This document shows, in pieces, positions 1-8,201 of a DNA stretch of 64,000 nt. Below the pieces are notes generated by a model, which was not told where the DNA came from, did not search any database, and was given only the letters and a program-made list of their open reading frames with translations. Made by a program: the position numbers and the translations under genes. The stretch spans positions 1-64,000 of the forward strand of contig CAKQME010000006.1 of the NCBI GenBank assembly GCA_934254815.1, in the 5' to 3' direction. The first letter of the stretch is position 1, and each line of letters begins with the position of its first letter. Origin of the DNA: an uncultured Clostridia bacterium (GTDB lineage: Bacteria; Bacillota; Clostridia; Christensenellales; Borkfalkiaceae).

Positions 1-74
1 TCACAAATCCTTGCGACTTGCGTTGTGGTGTTTCCTTTATAATGATACTCTAAAATAGCTCTGTAATTGGTCAT
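1..74 (-). CDS. IS21-type transposase IstA-like, N-terminal fragment cut by the window edge
   Basis: The first 24 codons of a minus-strand gene are visible; the rest lies outside the window. The start reads MTNYRAILEYHYKG and continues into TTTQVARIC, which resembles the N-terminal helix-turn-helix of IS21-family IstA transposases (typically MTNYxEILRL...G.s...IA...). A GGGTAAA stretch just before ATG can act as a weak ribosome site, and GGGTAAAA is repeated three times upstream, as often seen at IS21 ends. A good promoter precedes it. Inference: left edge of an insertion element. With so few residues, another HTH protein is possible. Confidence 0.5.
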   Translation of the reverse strand, partial: MTNYRAILEYHYKGNTTTQVARIC

Positions 75-118
75 TTTACCCGTTTTTACCCTTTTTACTG
101 TGACTTTCCTTATTATTC

Positions 119-147
119 ATTATAGCAAAATTTTTTACCCTTGTAAA
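119..147 (-). promoter_or_regulatory. Sigma-A promoter for the IstA-like gene
   Basis: On the minus strand TTTACA (142-147) and a perfect TATAAT (119-124) are separated by 17 bp. The -10 lies 44 bp before the ATG. Seen directly in the sequence; activity is inferred. Confidence 0.6.
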
Positions 148-212
148 GTGTTCAACTTTAGCGGAATTAACCTTTTTTTAACTATTTTTCACCCTAAAAA
201 AGAGCAAAAATA

Positions 213-239
213 GAGCCTGCATCTAAAAGATACAGGCTC
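213..239 (-). terminator. Intrinsic terminator after ppdK
   Basis: GAGCCTG (213-219) pairs with CAGGCTC (233-239), with an additional ATCT/AGAT inner stem. On the minus strand the hairpin is followed by TATTTTTGCTCTTTTTT, a U-rich tail. It lies 45 bp past the ppdK stop. Confidence 0.85.
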
Positions 240-283
240 ACAAACACAATATATAGTGTTTTAATTAAGTTTTAACCCAAGAT

Positions 284-2932
284 TTAGGACCTGGGATTGC
301 GGATGTTCGCCTGAGCGGCAGCAAGACGCGCAATCGGTACTCTGAACGGAGAACACGATACATAGTCAAGACCTATAGCATGGCAGAACTCGATAGACGA
401 GGGATCGCCGCCGTGTTCGCCGCAAATTCCGCAATGAATGTCTTTACGAGTTGCATGTCCGAGTTTGACAGCCATATCCATAAGTTTACCTACGCCTACG
501 GTGTCAAGACGAGCGAACGGATCGCTTTCGTAAATCTTAGCCGCATAATATGACGGTAAGAACTTACCTGCGTCGTCACGCGAGAATCCGAAAGTCATCT
601 GCGTTAAGTCGTTTGTTCCGAAGCAGAAGAATTCGGCTTCTTTAGCGATTTCGTCGGCAGTCAAGGCCGCTCTCGGAATCTCTATCATCGTTCCGACTTC
701 ATAGTGAAGATCTACGCCCGCTTCCTTGATAACCGCGTCGGCAGTTTCGACAACCGTCTTTTTGCAGTAAGCAAGTTCTTTGACTTCGCCTACAAGCGGA
801 ATCATTATTTCGGGAACAACTTTCCAGTCGGGATGACGTTTCTGAACCGCAATAGCCGCCTTAATTACAGCCTTAGTCTGCATAACTGCTATTTCGGGAT
901 AAGTTACAGCCAGACGGCAACCGCGGTGACCCATCATCGGGTTGAACTCGTGAAGAGAATCGCAGATTTCCTTTATCTGTTTAACCGTCTTACCGGTCGA
1001 CTTAGCAAGAAGTTCGATATCGGCTTCTTCAGTGGGAACGAATTCGTGAAGCGGCGGATCAAGGAAACGAATTGTAACGGGCATTCCTTTAAGAGCTTCC
1101 ATAAGTCCCTCGAAGTCAGCCTGTTGCATCGGTTCGATCTTATCAAGCGCGGCGGTTCTTTCTTCAACCGTCTCGGAGCAAATCATTTCACGGAATTTAT
1201 CTATTCTGCCCGCACCGAAGAACATATGCTCGGTACGGCAAAGACCGATACCCGTTGCGCCGAGTTGTTCGGCTCTTTCTGCGTCTGCGGGAGTATCCGC
1301 GTTGGCTCTTACGCCAAGCGCCTTATACTTATCGGCAAGCTTCATTATTCTGCCGAAGTATCCGCTGTTAGGATCGGCAGGAACCGTCTTTATAATTCTG
1401 TCGTAAATATGGCCCGTAGAGCCGTCGAGAGAAAGTTCGCTACCCTCGCGGAAAATCTTACCCGCAAGTTCGAAATACTTCTCCTCTTCGTGCATCTTGA
1501 TATCTCCGCAGCCGGAAACGCAGCAAGTACCCATACCTCTCGCTACGACCGCCGCATGCGAAGTCTGTCCGCCTCTTACGGTCAAAATACCCTGAGCAAA
1601 CTTCATACCCTCGATATCTTCGGGCGAAGTTTCAAGTCTTACAAGGATAACTTTCTTACCTGCTTTACCCTCTTTAGCGGCTTCTTCCGCAGTGAATACT
1701 ACCGTACCTGCGGCAGCTCCCGGAGAAGCGGCGATACCTTTACCGACGACGTTATTCTTGTCGGCGTCTTTAAGGTCTTTCGCGTCGAAAGTGGGGTGAA
1801 GAAGCATGTCGAGCGACTTAGCGTCGATCTGCATCAAAGCTTCCTGTTCGGTGATCATACCCTCGTCGATAAGGTCGCAGGCGATCTTGATGGCAGCCGC
1901 CGCGGTACGCTTACCGTTTCTGGTCTGAAGCATATAGAGTTTTTCGTTTTCGACGGTGAACTCCATATCCTGCATATCTCTGTAATGGTTTTCGAGAATC
2001 TTGCAGACTTCCTGGAACTGTTTATATACGTCGGGGAAAACTTCCGCCATCTTAGCTATCGGCATAGGAGTTCTTACGCCGGCAACGACGTCTTCGCCCT
2101 GAGCGTTAGTAAGGAATTCGCCCATAAGACCCTTTTCGCCTGTAGCGGGGTTACGGGTAAACGCAACGCCGGTTCCGCAGTTGTCGCCCATGTTACCGAA
2201 CGCCATCATCTGAACGTTTACGGCAGTACCCCAGCTATAGGGAATGTCGTGATCCATTCTGTAGATGTTCGCTCTCGGATTATCCCAGCTTCTGAATACT
2301 GCTTTGATAGCCTCGAAAAGCTGTTCTTTCGGGTCGGACGGGAAGTCTTTTCCAAGTTGTTTCTTATATTCCGCCTTGAATTGATTAGCAAGAGTTTTAA
2401 GATCGTCCGCGTCAAGCTCTACGTCCTGAGTAACGCCTTTCTTCTCTTTCATTTCGTCGATAAGTTTTTCGAAATATTTCTTGCCGACCTCCATAACTAC
2501 GTCGGAGAACATCTGAATAAATCTTCTGTAGCAGTCCCAAGCCCATCTGGGATTACCGGACTTCTTCGACAATACTTCGACAACCTCTTCGTTTAAGCCG
2601 AGGTTAAGAATGGTGTCCATCATGCCGGGCATAGACGCTCTTGCTCCCGAACGAACGGAAACGAGCAACGGATTTTCTTTATCTCCGAATTTCTTACCCG
2701 TGATTTTTTCCATCTTTTCGATGTATTCCATAATTTCGGCTTGAATGTCGGCGTTAATCTGTCTGCCGTCCTCATAATACTGAGTGCAAGCCTCGGTAGA
2801 AATGGTGAAGCCCTGCGGAACGGGGAGACCGATATTGGTCATTTCCGCGAGGTTAGCACCCTTGCCGCCGAGAAGTTCGCGCATTTTGGCGTTACCTTCG
2901 GTAAACAGATAGACGTACTTCTTTTTTTCCAT
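284..2932 (-). CDS. ppdK: Pyruvate, phosphate dikinase
   Basis: Cytosolic enzyme that interconverts ATP, phosphate and pyruvate with AMP, PPi and phosphoenolpyruvate; in anaerobes it serves glycolysis or gluconeogenesis. The 882 residues match the family length. The N-terminal ATP-grasp domain contains GGKGANLAEM; the swivelling domain carries the catalytic histidine in GGQTSHAAVVARGMG; the C-terminal TIM barrel has the PEP-utiliser motifs GLCRTEHMFF and CGICGEHGGDPSS, including the active-site cysteine. The start MEKKKYVYLF is preceded by AGGAGGAAC. It has its own promoter and terminator, so it is a single-gene unit. Identification is firm. Confidence 0.97.
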   Translation of the reverse strand: MEKKKYVYLFTEGNAKMRELLGGKGANLAEMTNIGLPVPQGFTISTEACTQYYEDGRQINADIQAEIMEYIEKMEKITGKKFGDKENPLLVSVRSGARASMPGMMDTILNLGLNEEVVEVLSKKSGNPRWAWDCYRRFIQMFSDVVMEVGKKYFEKLIDEMKEKKGVTQDVELDADDLKTLANQFKAEYKKQLGKDFPSDPKEQLFEAIKAVFRSWDNPRANIYRMDHDIPYSWGTAVNVQMMAFGNMGDNCGTGVAFTRNPATGEKGLMGEFLTNAQGEDVVAGVRTPMPIAKMAEVFPDVYKQFQEVCKILENHYRDMQDMEFTVENEKLYMLQTRNGKRTAAAAIKIACDLIDEGMITEQEALMQIDAKSLDMLLHPTFDAKDLKDADKNNVVGKGIAASPGAAAGTVVFTAEEAAKEGKAGKKVILVRLETSPEDIEGMKFAQGILTVRGGQTSHAAVVARGMGTCCVSGCGDIKMHEEEKYFELAGKIFREGSELSLDGSTGHIYDRIIKTVPADPNSGYFGRIMKLADKYKALGVRANADTPADAERAEQLGATGIGLCRTEHMFFGAGRIDKFREMICSETVEERTAALDKIEPMQQADFEGLMEALKGMPVTIRFLDPPLHEFVPTEEADIELLAKSTGKTVKQIKEICDSLHEFNPMMGHRGCRLAVTYPEIAVMQTKAVIKAAIAVQKRHPDWKVVPEIMIPLVGEVKELAYCKKTVVETADAVIKEAGVDLHYEVGTMIEIPRAALTADEIAKEAEFFCFGTNDLTQMTFGFSRDDAGKFLPSYYAAKIYESDPFARLDTVGVGKLMDMAVKLGHATRKDIHCGICGEHGGDPSSIEFCHAIGLDYVSCSPFRVPIARLAAAQANIRNPRS

Positions 2933-3000
2933 TAAAAAGTTCCTCCTGATAAAAGACGTGTAAATAATAAATTCGCCTTTAAAATTTTTGTCCGTATTAT

Positions 3001-3029
3001 ATTTTAGTACATTTCGGCAAATTTTTCAA
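3001..3029 (-). promoter_or_regulatory. ppdK promoter
   Basis: TTGAAA (3024-3029), 17-bp spacer, TAAAAT (3001-3006) on the minus strand, giving a 5' UTR of about 65 nt. A small dyad TTTGAG-CCA-CTCAAA (3034-3048) sits immediately upstream of the -35 and could be an operator. Confidence 0.6.
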
Positions 3030-3125
3030 GCAATTTGAGCCACTCAAACGTGAATTTTGCAAAATCGCACGTTTTTTTAATAAAAAATTGCAGTCGGATA
3101 TAATTTCTCTCCTAAAAAACAAAAA

Positions 3126-3178
3126 ATATTCGCTTATACGGCGGAATTTACCGAAAATACCGTCATACAAGCGAATAT
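3126..3178 (-). terminator. Hairpin terminator after the PH-domain/micropeptide operon
   Basis: ATATTCGCTT (3126-3135) and AAGCGAATAT (3169-3178) form a perfect 10-bp stem around a 33-nt loop. On the minus strand it is followed by TTTTTTGTTTTTTAGG. A related stem (TATTCGCC...GGCGAATA) ends the neighbouring plus-strand HTH gene at 4330-4369. Confidence 0.7.
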
Positions 3179-3193
3179 CAATTTTTATGTAAT

Positions 3194-3286
3194 TTATTTA
3201 CGTTTCTTTTTACAATATGCCGCCACGGCAACGACAATTACCGCAACGACGGCAACCGGCAAAACAATCCAGACAAGCGGTAACAT
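3194..3286 (-). CDS. 30-residue single-span membrane peptide
   Basis: A short open frame of 30 codons not previously named to my knowledge. It reads MLPLVWIVLPVAVVAVI... and ends AAYCKKKRK: almost the whole chain is one hydrophobic helix (residues about 2-24) followed by a Cys and five basic residues within the last six, so the tail should face the cytoplasm. AAGGAG stands 7 nt before ATG. It begins 18 bp after the stop of the PH-domain gene and ends just before the shared terminator, so the two are probably co-transcribed. Function unknown; it could be a small partner subunit of the PH-domain membrane protein. The good ribosome site, the context and the amphipathic design support a real gene. 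Confidence 0.65.
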   Translation of the reverse strand: MLPLVWIVLPVAVVAVIVVAVAAYCKKKRK

Positions 3287-3304
3287 AAACGCTCCTTAAA
3301 ACAA

Positions 3305-3952
3305 TCAGATTTGCGGTTTACCCATTGCAGCCGCGATTTCGGCAGCCTGCGCTTTACGAGCCTGTTCCGCATGCGCTTCTATAGCTTCGTTTACGGTGTT
3401 CTTGAACTGCAACGCATTAAAAACGTATTGTACGTCAAAATGCTCGCCGCTTGTACTCGCGACCGTTATTGTATAGTATCTGAAAAGATTTCCGAAGAAT
3501 TTAGCGTTATATTTAATGTTATCCACTTTATCGATATGGAAATCAATCGTCTTTATGCTGAGTATTCCGACCTTGCCGATAACTCTTTTATTCGTAACGG
3601 CGAGTTTAGTCGTTATCAGGATAAGGAATCTCTTAAGGAACGGGAACAAAGCAAAAATCTGAACCACGACGTTTATTACTTTGCGAACTATTCTTAACGT
3701 CTGGTCTACGGTTTCTCCGACAGCCTGTTCCGCTCCGTCCAACGCGGGAATCAAAGCCGAAGCGGTAACGCCTGCGCCTGTAGACGAAGAAAACATACCG
3801 CCTAATACTTCATAGATTTTTGCGGAGAAAAAAGCCCACAAAAATTCGACCAACGCGCCCCACAGAATGGGAGCGATTATGCCGAAAGGATTGATTTTTG
3901 CGCGCAGAATAACCTGCTCGCCTTTACCGAGGTTTCTCTCGATATAGTCCAT
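3305..3952 (-). CDS. Bacterial PH-domain (bPH_2/DUF304-like) membrane protein
   Basis: 215 residues. I chose the ATG at 3952 (MDYIERNLGKGEQ) because GGAGG precedes it; the frame is open 33 codons further upstream without such a site. The N-terminal part, LGKGEQVILRAKINP, is followed by a hydrophobic region at about 25-55 and a second at about 105-130, indicating membrane insertion. The C-terminal half holds the bPH_2 signature LAVTNKRVIGKVGILS...IDKVDNIKY. Family members are small membrane proteins of poorly known role. It is the first gene of a unit with the 30-residue peptide and is divergent from an HTH regulator, with paired operator-like sites in the shared promoter region. Confidence 0.75.
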   Translation of the reverse strand: MDYIERNLGKGEQVILRAKINPFGIIAPILWGALVEFLWAFFSAKIYEVLGGMFSSSTGAGVTASALIPALDGAEQAVGETVDQTLRIVRKVINVVVQIFALFPFLKRFLILITTKLAVTNKRVIGKVGILSIKTIDFHIDKVDNIKYNAKFFGNLFRYYTITVASTSGEHFDVQYVFNALQFKNTVNEAIEAHAEQARKAQAAEIAAAMGKPQI

Positions 3953-4021
3953 TGTAAATACCTCCGATGTTTTATTAAAGTTTTTGCACAATTTTTTGCA
4001 AAAACTCATATTTACCGTTTT

Positions 4022-4051
4022 ATTATATATCACCCAATATACGATTGTCAA
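4022..4051 (-). promoter_or_regulatory. Promoter of the PH-domain gene with operator copy 1 in its spacer
   Basis: TTGACA (4046-4051), 18-bp spacer and TATAAT (4022-4027), both perfect consensus on the minus strand. The 17-bp spacer element at 4029-4045 (ATCGTATATTGGGTGAT on the minus strand) has a near copy on the plus strand at 4059-4075. Confidence 0.75.
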
Positions 4052-4058
4052 GTAAAAA

Positions 4059-4078
4059 ATCGTACATTATGCGATAAT
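4059..4078 (+). promoter_or_regulatory. Operator copy 2 overlapping an extended -10 for the HTH gene
   Basis: ATCGTACATTATGCGAT (4059-4075) matches the minus-strand copy at 4029-4045 at 13 of 17 positions and lies in opposite orientation, centres 30 bp apart. It overlaps TGCGATAAT (4070-4078), an extended -10 that would serve the plus-strand HTH gene. Inference: the HTH protein binds both copies and controls both directions. Confidence 0.6.
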
Positions 4079-4110
4079 TTTTTCAAACTTATTAAAGGAT
4101 AAAAAAAATT

Positions 4111-4326
4111 ATGGATTTAGAAAACATACAGATAAGACTCAGAGAATGTATCAAAGATTCACCTTACACGCAGAGACAAATAGCAAAAGAAATAGGCGTA
4201 TCGGCGCAGACGGTATCCAAGTATATGAAAAAGAACGTGTTCCCCGCTCTGGACACGCTCGCTAAGTTATGCAAATTACTGGAAGTCAGTTCGGACTATA
4301 TTCTCGGTATAAAAGATTATATATAA
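4111..4326 (+). CDS. Small Xre/Cro-type helix-turn-helix regulator
   Basis: 71 residues forming little more than one HTH_3 domain: IRLRECIKDSPYTQRQIAKEIGVSAQTVSKYMKK is the HTH core, followed by the typical PALDTLAKLCKLLEVSSDYILG. There is no room for a ligand or dimerisation domain. AAAGGA lies about 14 nt before ATG. Divergent from the PH-domain operon, with two operator-like repeats between them, so autoregulation and control of that operon are likely. A hairpin terminator follows directly after the stop. Confidence 0.88.
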   Translation: MDLENIQIRLRECIKDSPYTQRQIAKEIGVSAQTVSKYMKKNVFPALDTLAKLCKLLEVSSDYILGIKDYI

Positions 4327-4329
4327 AAG

Positions 4330-4369
4330 ATATTCGCCCGTACGACGGCTATTTCGTACAGGCGAATAT
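4330..4369. terminator. Hairpin between convergent genes
   Basis: TATTCGCC (4331-4338) pairs with GGCGAATA (4361-4368), extended inside by GTACGA/TCGTAC. It lies four bases past the HTH stop and 32 bp before the stop of the converging propeller gene. No strong U-run on either side, so termination is probable but not certain. Confidence 0.55.
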
Positions 4370-4401
4370 AAGTTTATCTATGAAATAATACTGTCGAATA
4401 T

Positions 4402-6213
4402 TTATATTAAAGGAATACCGAAACCCTCAGTAAGCGGGAAATGCTGCATGCCGTAATCGTCGAACACATAGACGTTTCCGCGGTGAATAAAGGCGCGGAC
4501 TCCGTTTACCTGACTGTCGGTTAAGCCCGAAAGGTCTATTTTGGCAAATTCTTTCAGTTCGTCATTCTCGAATAACAGTATTCTGTATTCGCGTCTTTCC
4601 CCGTAAGAAGCCACGCCGATAAGACTTTTAGCGCCGTCGATTATATAGGTTTTATATTCCGTTGCGGGAATAGCTTTACCGTCTTCATACGCCGTTATGC
4701 TTTCGACCGACGTTTCGGTTTCGCGGTACATTTCCACCTTTAAAAAGCCCTCTTCGCCGTACCCCAACCCGACGAGCGTATCGTCTTTGAACTTTTTAAG
4801 CGCAAGCGAATATCCCGGAATATTTCCCGTATCTTTCGCGGTTATTTTATCGGGGTCGCTTAAATCGATGACGAATACCGGGTCGGTAAGATATATTTTA
4901 TTATTTTCAAAACTCTTTAAAGCCGTGCAGACGTAAACTTTATCGTCGTAAAACCTTACCGAACGCACGGTTTCTCCGACGGGGGCGAACTTAGTAAGTT
5001 CGGCAACCGTTTTATTGGTCTTCAGATCGACGCAATACAAACTCGCGTTAGGCGTACCGACCCCTTCGGAGACGGTCGTCACCACGCGCAGAACACCGTT
5101 TCTTTCGTCGAGAGAAAATCTGTCATTTACAGTTCCGTCTACCGCGACTTTCCCCTTATAGACAAGACCGCCGGTATAGGAGACCATATTTATATTAGTT
5201 ATTGTACGCGGCTCTTCATTTTCGCCTGCAGCGGTCATCCGCCCCGAATCATAGACGAAAATATTATCTTTGCTTGCGTATAACCCCGAACCCGCCGACA
5301 AAAGAGCGATACATGACGTAACTTTGTCTTCCGTAAACTCATACCCCGCGACGTACTCTCTGTCCGTCGGGTTGTCGGGCATTATTATATCGTCGGGCGA
5401 AAACGACGTAACCTCTCCGTCTACGATATAACGCGGCACATAGAACGCTTCGTTATTAAAATCGAAATCTCTGCCGAAAGTGAAACGCGTCATAACAAAC
5501 AACTTACCGTCTTTCATTCTCGAAGATATGACTTCGCCCGATATATTGGTGCGACTTGTCACGCGTGGGGTCGTAAGTTTTGTAACGTCGACGAAAAACA
5601 CCGCCGAACCGCCGTCGTAAACGCCCGCGCCGGAAGACTTAGCTACGACTATAACGGAATTTACGTCTTTGCCGATATATACTTCGGAATCTCTCCAACT
5701 CGCGTAAAATCCGAACGTATTAAGATCGAGCGAGCTTTCCTGCATCGCGCTTTTTTCGGTCATCGAATACACGTTAAGAAAACCCTGATCCGTCAAATAA
5801 AATGCGCTTTTATACGTTCTTTTAAGTCTGTCGCCCTCAGTTACGCTCTCCGTCTGCAAGTCGGTGTTTTCATAGTTTGCAGTCGCCTCGGCGGCGGACG
5901 TCGACGCGTCGTACTCCGTGCCTTTCGTACTTTTGAACGTGAAAGAAGATATCATCTTCTCCCAATTGTTTTTATATTGTTCTTCGCTGCGGGTTATCGG
6001 CTCGATTTTTTTAATAAGTTCGTAATACTCGCTGTCCGCGTATACGGAGACGTTTCTGACCGGAGACGAGAAAGGGAGAAACATAAACAGCTGAAAGCAC
6101 ACGAACAGTAATACGCCCGCAATCGAACCCGCTATCGTTACGTTACGTTTGTGTATTTTTCTTAATTTTTCCGCTCGCGCCAAAATCTCTTTAGTTCTCT
6201 CTTCGTTGTTCAT
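4402..6213 (-). CDS. Membrane-anchored beta-propeller protein, probable anti-sigma partner
   Basis: 603 residues. About 24 charged cytoplasmic residues (MNNEERTKEILARAEKLRK...) precede one membrane helix (about 26-48). The large extracellular part matches the family of secreted proteins with a C-terminal beta-propeller (Beta_propel, PF09826): repeated blade motifs such as DKVYVCTAL, VFVIDLSDPDKITAKDTGNIPGY and NVYVFDDYG. The stretch VGLGYGEEGFLKVEMYR is typical. It starts 16 bp after the ECF sigma gene, with AGGAGTG before ATG, so the pair is an operon. From the arrangement I infer that it senses an envelope signal and restrains the sigma factor. The cytoplasmic tail is unusually short for an anti-sigma domain. 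Confidence 0.75.
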   Translation of the reverse strand: MNNEERTKEILARAEKLRKIHKRNVTIAGSIAGVLLFVCFQLFMFLPFSSPVRNVSVYADSEYYELIKKIEPITRSEEQYKNNWEKMISSFTFKSTKGTEYDASTSAAEATANYENTDLQTESVTEGDRLKRTYKSAFYLTDQGFLNVYSMTEKSAMQESSLDLNTFGFYASWRDSEVYIGKDVNSVIVVAKSSGAGVYDGGSAVFFVDVTKLTTPRVTSRTNISGEVISSRMKDGKLFVMTRFTFGRDFDFNNEAFYVPRYIVDGEVTSFSPDDIIMPDNPTDREYVAGYEFTEDKVTSCIALLSAGSGLYASKDNIFVYDSGRMTAAGENEEPRTITNINMVSYTGGLVYKGKVAVDGTVNDRFSLDERNGVLRVVTTVSEGVGTPNASLYCVDLKTNKTVAELTKFAPVGETVRSVRFYDDKVYVCTALKSFENNKIYLTDPVFVIDLSDPDKITAKDTGNIPGYSLALKKFKDDTLVGLGYGEEGFLKVEMYRETETSVESITAYEDGKAIPATEYKTYIIDGAKSLIGVASYGERREYRILLFENDELKEFAKIDLSGLTDSQVNGVRAFIHRGNVYVFDDYGMQHFPLTEGFGIPLI

Positions 6214-6229
6214 TTTTCACTCCTGATGA

Positions 6230-6766
6230 TCAGCAATACTTAGCCATTGCCGCCTTTATCGACTGCTTCGAGCGAGCCAATAAATTATATATTTGTTTTT
6301 TGCTCTTATTCAGTATCAGCGCGGTTTCGGTTATATCGAAACCCTCGTAATATATAAGATGTATCACCTGACGATATTGTTCGGGCAAATCCTTAATAGC
6401 TATCGAAACGCGCACGCGTTCGTCGCGGTCGATAGCCACGGCTTCCTGAGTAAACATATCGTCGACGCATTTATTTTCCGCGTATTCCAGCGGCACAAGC
6501 TTACGCTGTTTTCTCAACCTGTCGACGCAGTTGTTACGAGCGCATTTGAAAATATAAGTTTTAAACATACTCTCGGTATAAAACACGCGCTTGGTAACTA
6601 ATAAAGATGCGAAAACGTCCATCATAACGTCCTCGGCGGAAGCGTAATCTTTTAAAAAGCTGCACGCAAAACGAGTGAGCGCGTCTCCGTATACGCGCAC
6701 CACTTCGGAGAACGATTCCTTATCGCCCTCGAAAAAACTCCTATACGCGTTTAAAACCTGTTCCAT
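6230..6766 (-). CDS. ECF-type RNA polymerase sigma factor
   Basis: 178 residues, starting MEQVLNAYRSFF at 6766 because GGGAGATTACAA gives the ribosome site; an in-frame ATG nine codons upstream lacks one. Region 2 is at about 20-85 (ALTRFACSFLKDYASAEDVMMDVFASLLV...KTYIFKCARNNCVDRLRK) and region 4 at about 120-170 (LPEQYRQVIHLIYYEGFDITETALILNKSKKQIYNLLARSK). Directs RNA polymerase to a small regulon, probably including its own operon. Co-transcribed with the propeller membrane protein. Confidence 0.92.
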   Translation of the reverse strand: MEQVLNAYRSFFEGDKESFSEVVRVYGDALTRFACSFLKDYASAEDVMMDVFASLLVTKRVFYTESMFKTYIFKCARNNCVDRLRKQRKLVPLEYAENKCVDDMFTQEAVAIDRDERVRVSIAIKDLPEQYRQVIHLIYYEGFDITETALILNKSKKQIYNLLARSKQSIKAAMAKYC

Positions 6767-6847
6767 TTGTAATCTCCCTTTCGCAGCTTTCATTATATAA
6801 ACGTGCGAATCTTACTCTTTACTCATTTTATCACAAAACTTTTTCTT

Positions 6848-6859
6848 TTTCAAGCGTTT
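6848..6859. promoter_or_regulatory. cre-like motif upstream of nagA
   Basis: TTTCAAGCGTTT, the reverse complement of AAACGCTTGAAA. The same 12-mer occurs at 31748-31759 in the promoter of the DUF4116 operon, and related AAACGCTT elements lie at 21115 and 31165. It lies 38 bp upstream of the nagA -35. A CcpA/LacI-type binding site is an inference. Confidence 0.4.
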
Positions 6860-6896
6860 TGCACATATATTTTCCACATTTTTATAATTTTTTTTG

Positions 6897-6925
6897 TTGA
6901 CTGTCATCTAAAATAGTGCTAAAAT
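6897..6925 (+). promoter_or_regulatory. nagA promoter, predicting a leaderless mRNA
   Basis: TTGACT (6897-6902), 17-bp spacer, TAAAAT (6920-6925). Only six bases separate the -10 from the ATG at 6932 and there is no Shine-Dalgarno sequence, so transcription should begin at or next to the start codon. Confidence 0.7.
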
Positions 6926-6931
6926 CGTATT

Positions 6932-8101
6932 ATGAAAACAATTTTTAAAAATGCAAGGATAATAGGCTCAAAAGGCGAACTTTTTCAAAATTCTCTTTCT
7001 GTCGAAAACGGAATAATCACTTCGTTCGATTGCGACGGCGGCGCAGACGAAATAATCGACTGTGACGGAAAGTACATAGTCGCGGGTTTTATCGACGTTC
7101 ACGTTCACGGCGGCGGCGGATACGACATCACGGACTGCACACCCGAAAGCGCGGCGGCGGTTGTAAACGTTCACCTTTCACACGGAACGACCTCAATATA
7201 CCCGACTACGGTTTCCTGCTCGCGCGAGCGGCTTGCCTCGGTATTCGAAAATTTCAGAAAAGCGAAAGCCCTGGGGCTTTTCAGATCGAATGTCAACGGG
7301 TTACACCTTGAGGGACCCTTTTTAAGCCCTTTAATGTGCGGAGCGCAACGCCCCGACCTTATAATTCCTCCGACCGACGAGGATATATCGCTGTATAAGG
7401 CGAACAGCGATATAATAAAGAGAATAACCGTCGCGCCCGAAGTTCCCCGCGTCAACAGGCTTATTGCCGAATTATCGCCGTCGGGAGTAAAATTCTCTAT
7501 GGGGCATACTAACGCCACGTTTGAAGAAGCCGACAAAGCTTACAGAGCGGGCGCGGATTCGATAACCCACCTTTACAGCGCGACTTCGGGTTTTCACAAG
7601 ATAAACCAGAAAGTGCATATCGGCGTTACGCAATACGCATACGCGCAAAAAGGCGTCTACGCGGAGCTTATAGGAGACGGACATCACGTTCCGAAAGAGT
7701 TATTACGGCTTGTAGTAAGTCTGAAAGGCACTAACAGAGTTTGCCTTGTAACCGACGCAATGCGCGCGGCGGGTACGGACGTAACCGAAAGTTATCTGGG
7801 TGAAATAGACCCCAAAAATCGGGTAATCATAGACGACGGAGTGGCAAAGCTGCCCGATAAATCGTCGTTTGCGGGAAGTATCGGCACTATGGACAACGCG
7901 TTCGGGTTTGCGGTAAAAGCCGCGGGACTGAGTTTGAGCGAAGCCTCGGAAATATGTTCGCTTACGCCCGCGAAACTTATGGGTATAGCGGACAAAAAAG
8001 GAAGCGTGGACATCGGCAAAGACGCCGATTTACTTATTTTAAACGACGAACTCGCCGTCGAAAAGGTGTTTGTCGGCGGAAAACCGATTTTAAATAATTG
8101 A
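6932..8101 (+). CDS. nagA: N-acetylglucosamine-6-phosphate deacetylase
   Basis: Cytosolic amidohydrolase converting GlcNAc-6-phosphate to glucosamine-6-phosphate and acetate. 389 residues, normal length. Metal and substrate motifs are in order: FIDVHVHGGGGYD (about 53-65), HLEGPFLSP (about 127), SMGHTNATFEEA (about 189), ITHLYSATSGFH (about 212) and CLVTDAM (about 272). The HLYSATSGFH segment differs from the usual HLFNAM, so the active-site rim is somewhat unusual. nagB follows 100 bp downstream, completing the route to fructose-6-phosphate. Predicted leaderless from the promoter position. Confidence 0.93.
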   Translation: MKTIFKNARIIGSKGELFQNSLSVENGIITSFDCDGGADEIIDCDGKYIVAGFIDVHVHGGGGYDITDCTPESAAAVVNVHLSHGTTSIYPTTVSCSRERLASVFENFRKAKALGLFRSNVNGLHLEGPFLSPLMCGAQRPDLIIPPTDEDISLYKANSDIIKRITVAPEVPRVNRLIAELSPSGVKFSMGHTNATFEEADKAYRAGADSITHLYSATSGFHKINQKVHIGVTQYAYAQKGVYAELIGDGHHVPKELLRLVVSLKGTNRVCLVTDAMRAAGTDVTESYLGEIDPKNRVIIDDGVAKLPDKSSFAGSIGTMDNAFGFAVKAAGLSLSEASEICSLTPAKLMGIADKKGSVDIGKDADLLILNDELAVEKVFVGGKPILNN

Positions 8102-8201
8102 AAATTGCAAAATTCGCAATAAAAAAGTAGGAAATTTAAAGCCAAAAAATCTTTTTTGAGTTAAAATATAACCGACAGATAAAAACTCAGGGAGGTTTTT
8201 T

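Noticed and set aside
704..2596. 630-codon open frame on the plus strand opposite ppdK
   Set aside because: It is an antisense shadow of a certain gene; no ribosome site or promoter, and the composition follows from the codon usage of ppdK.
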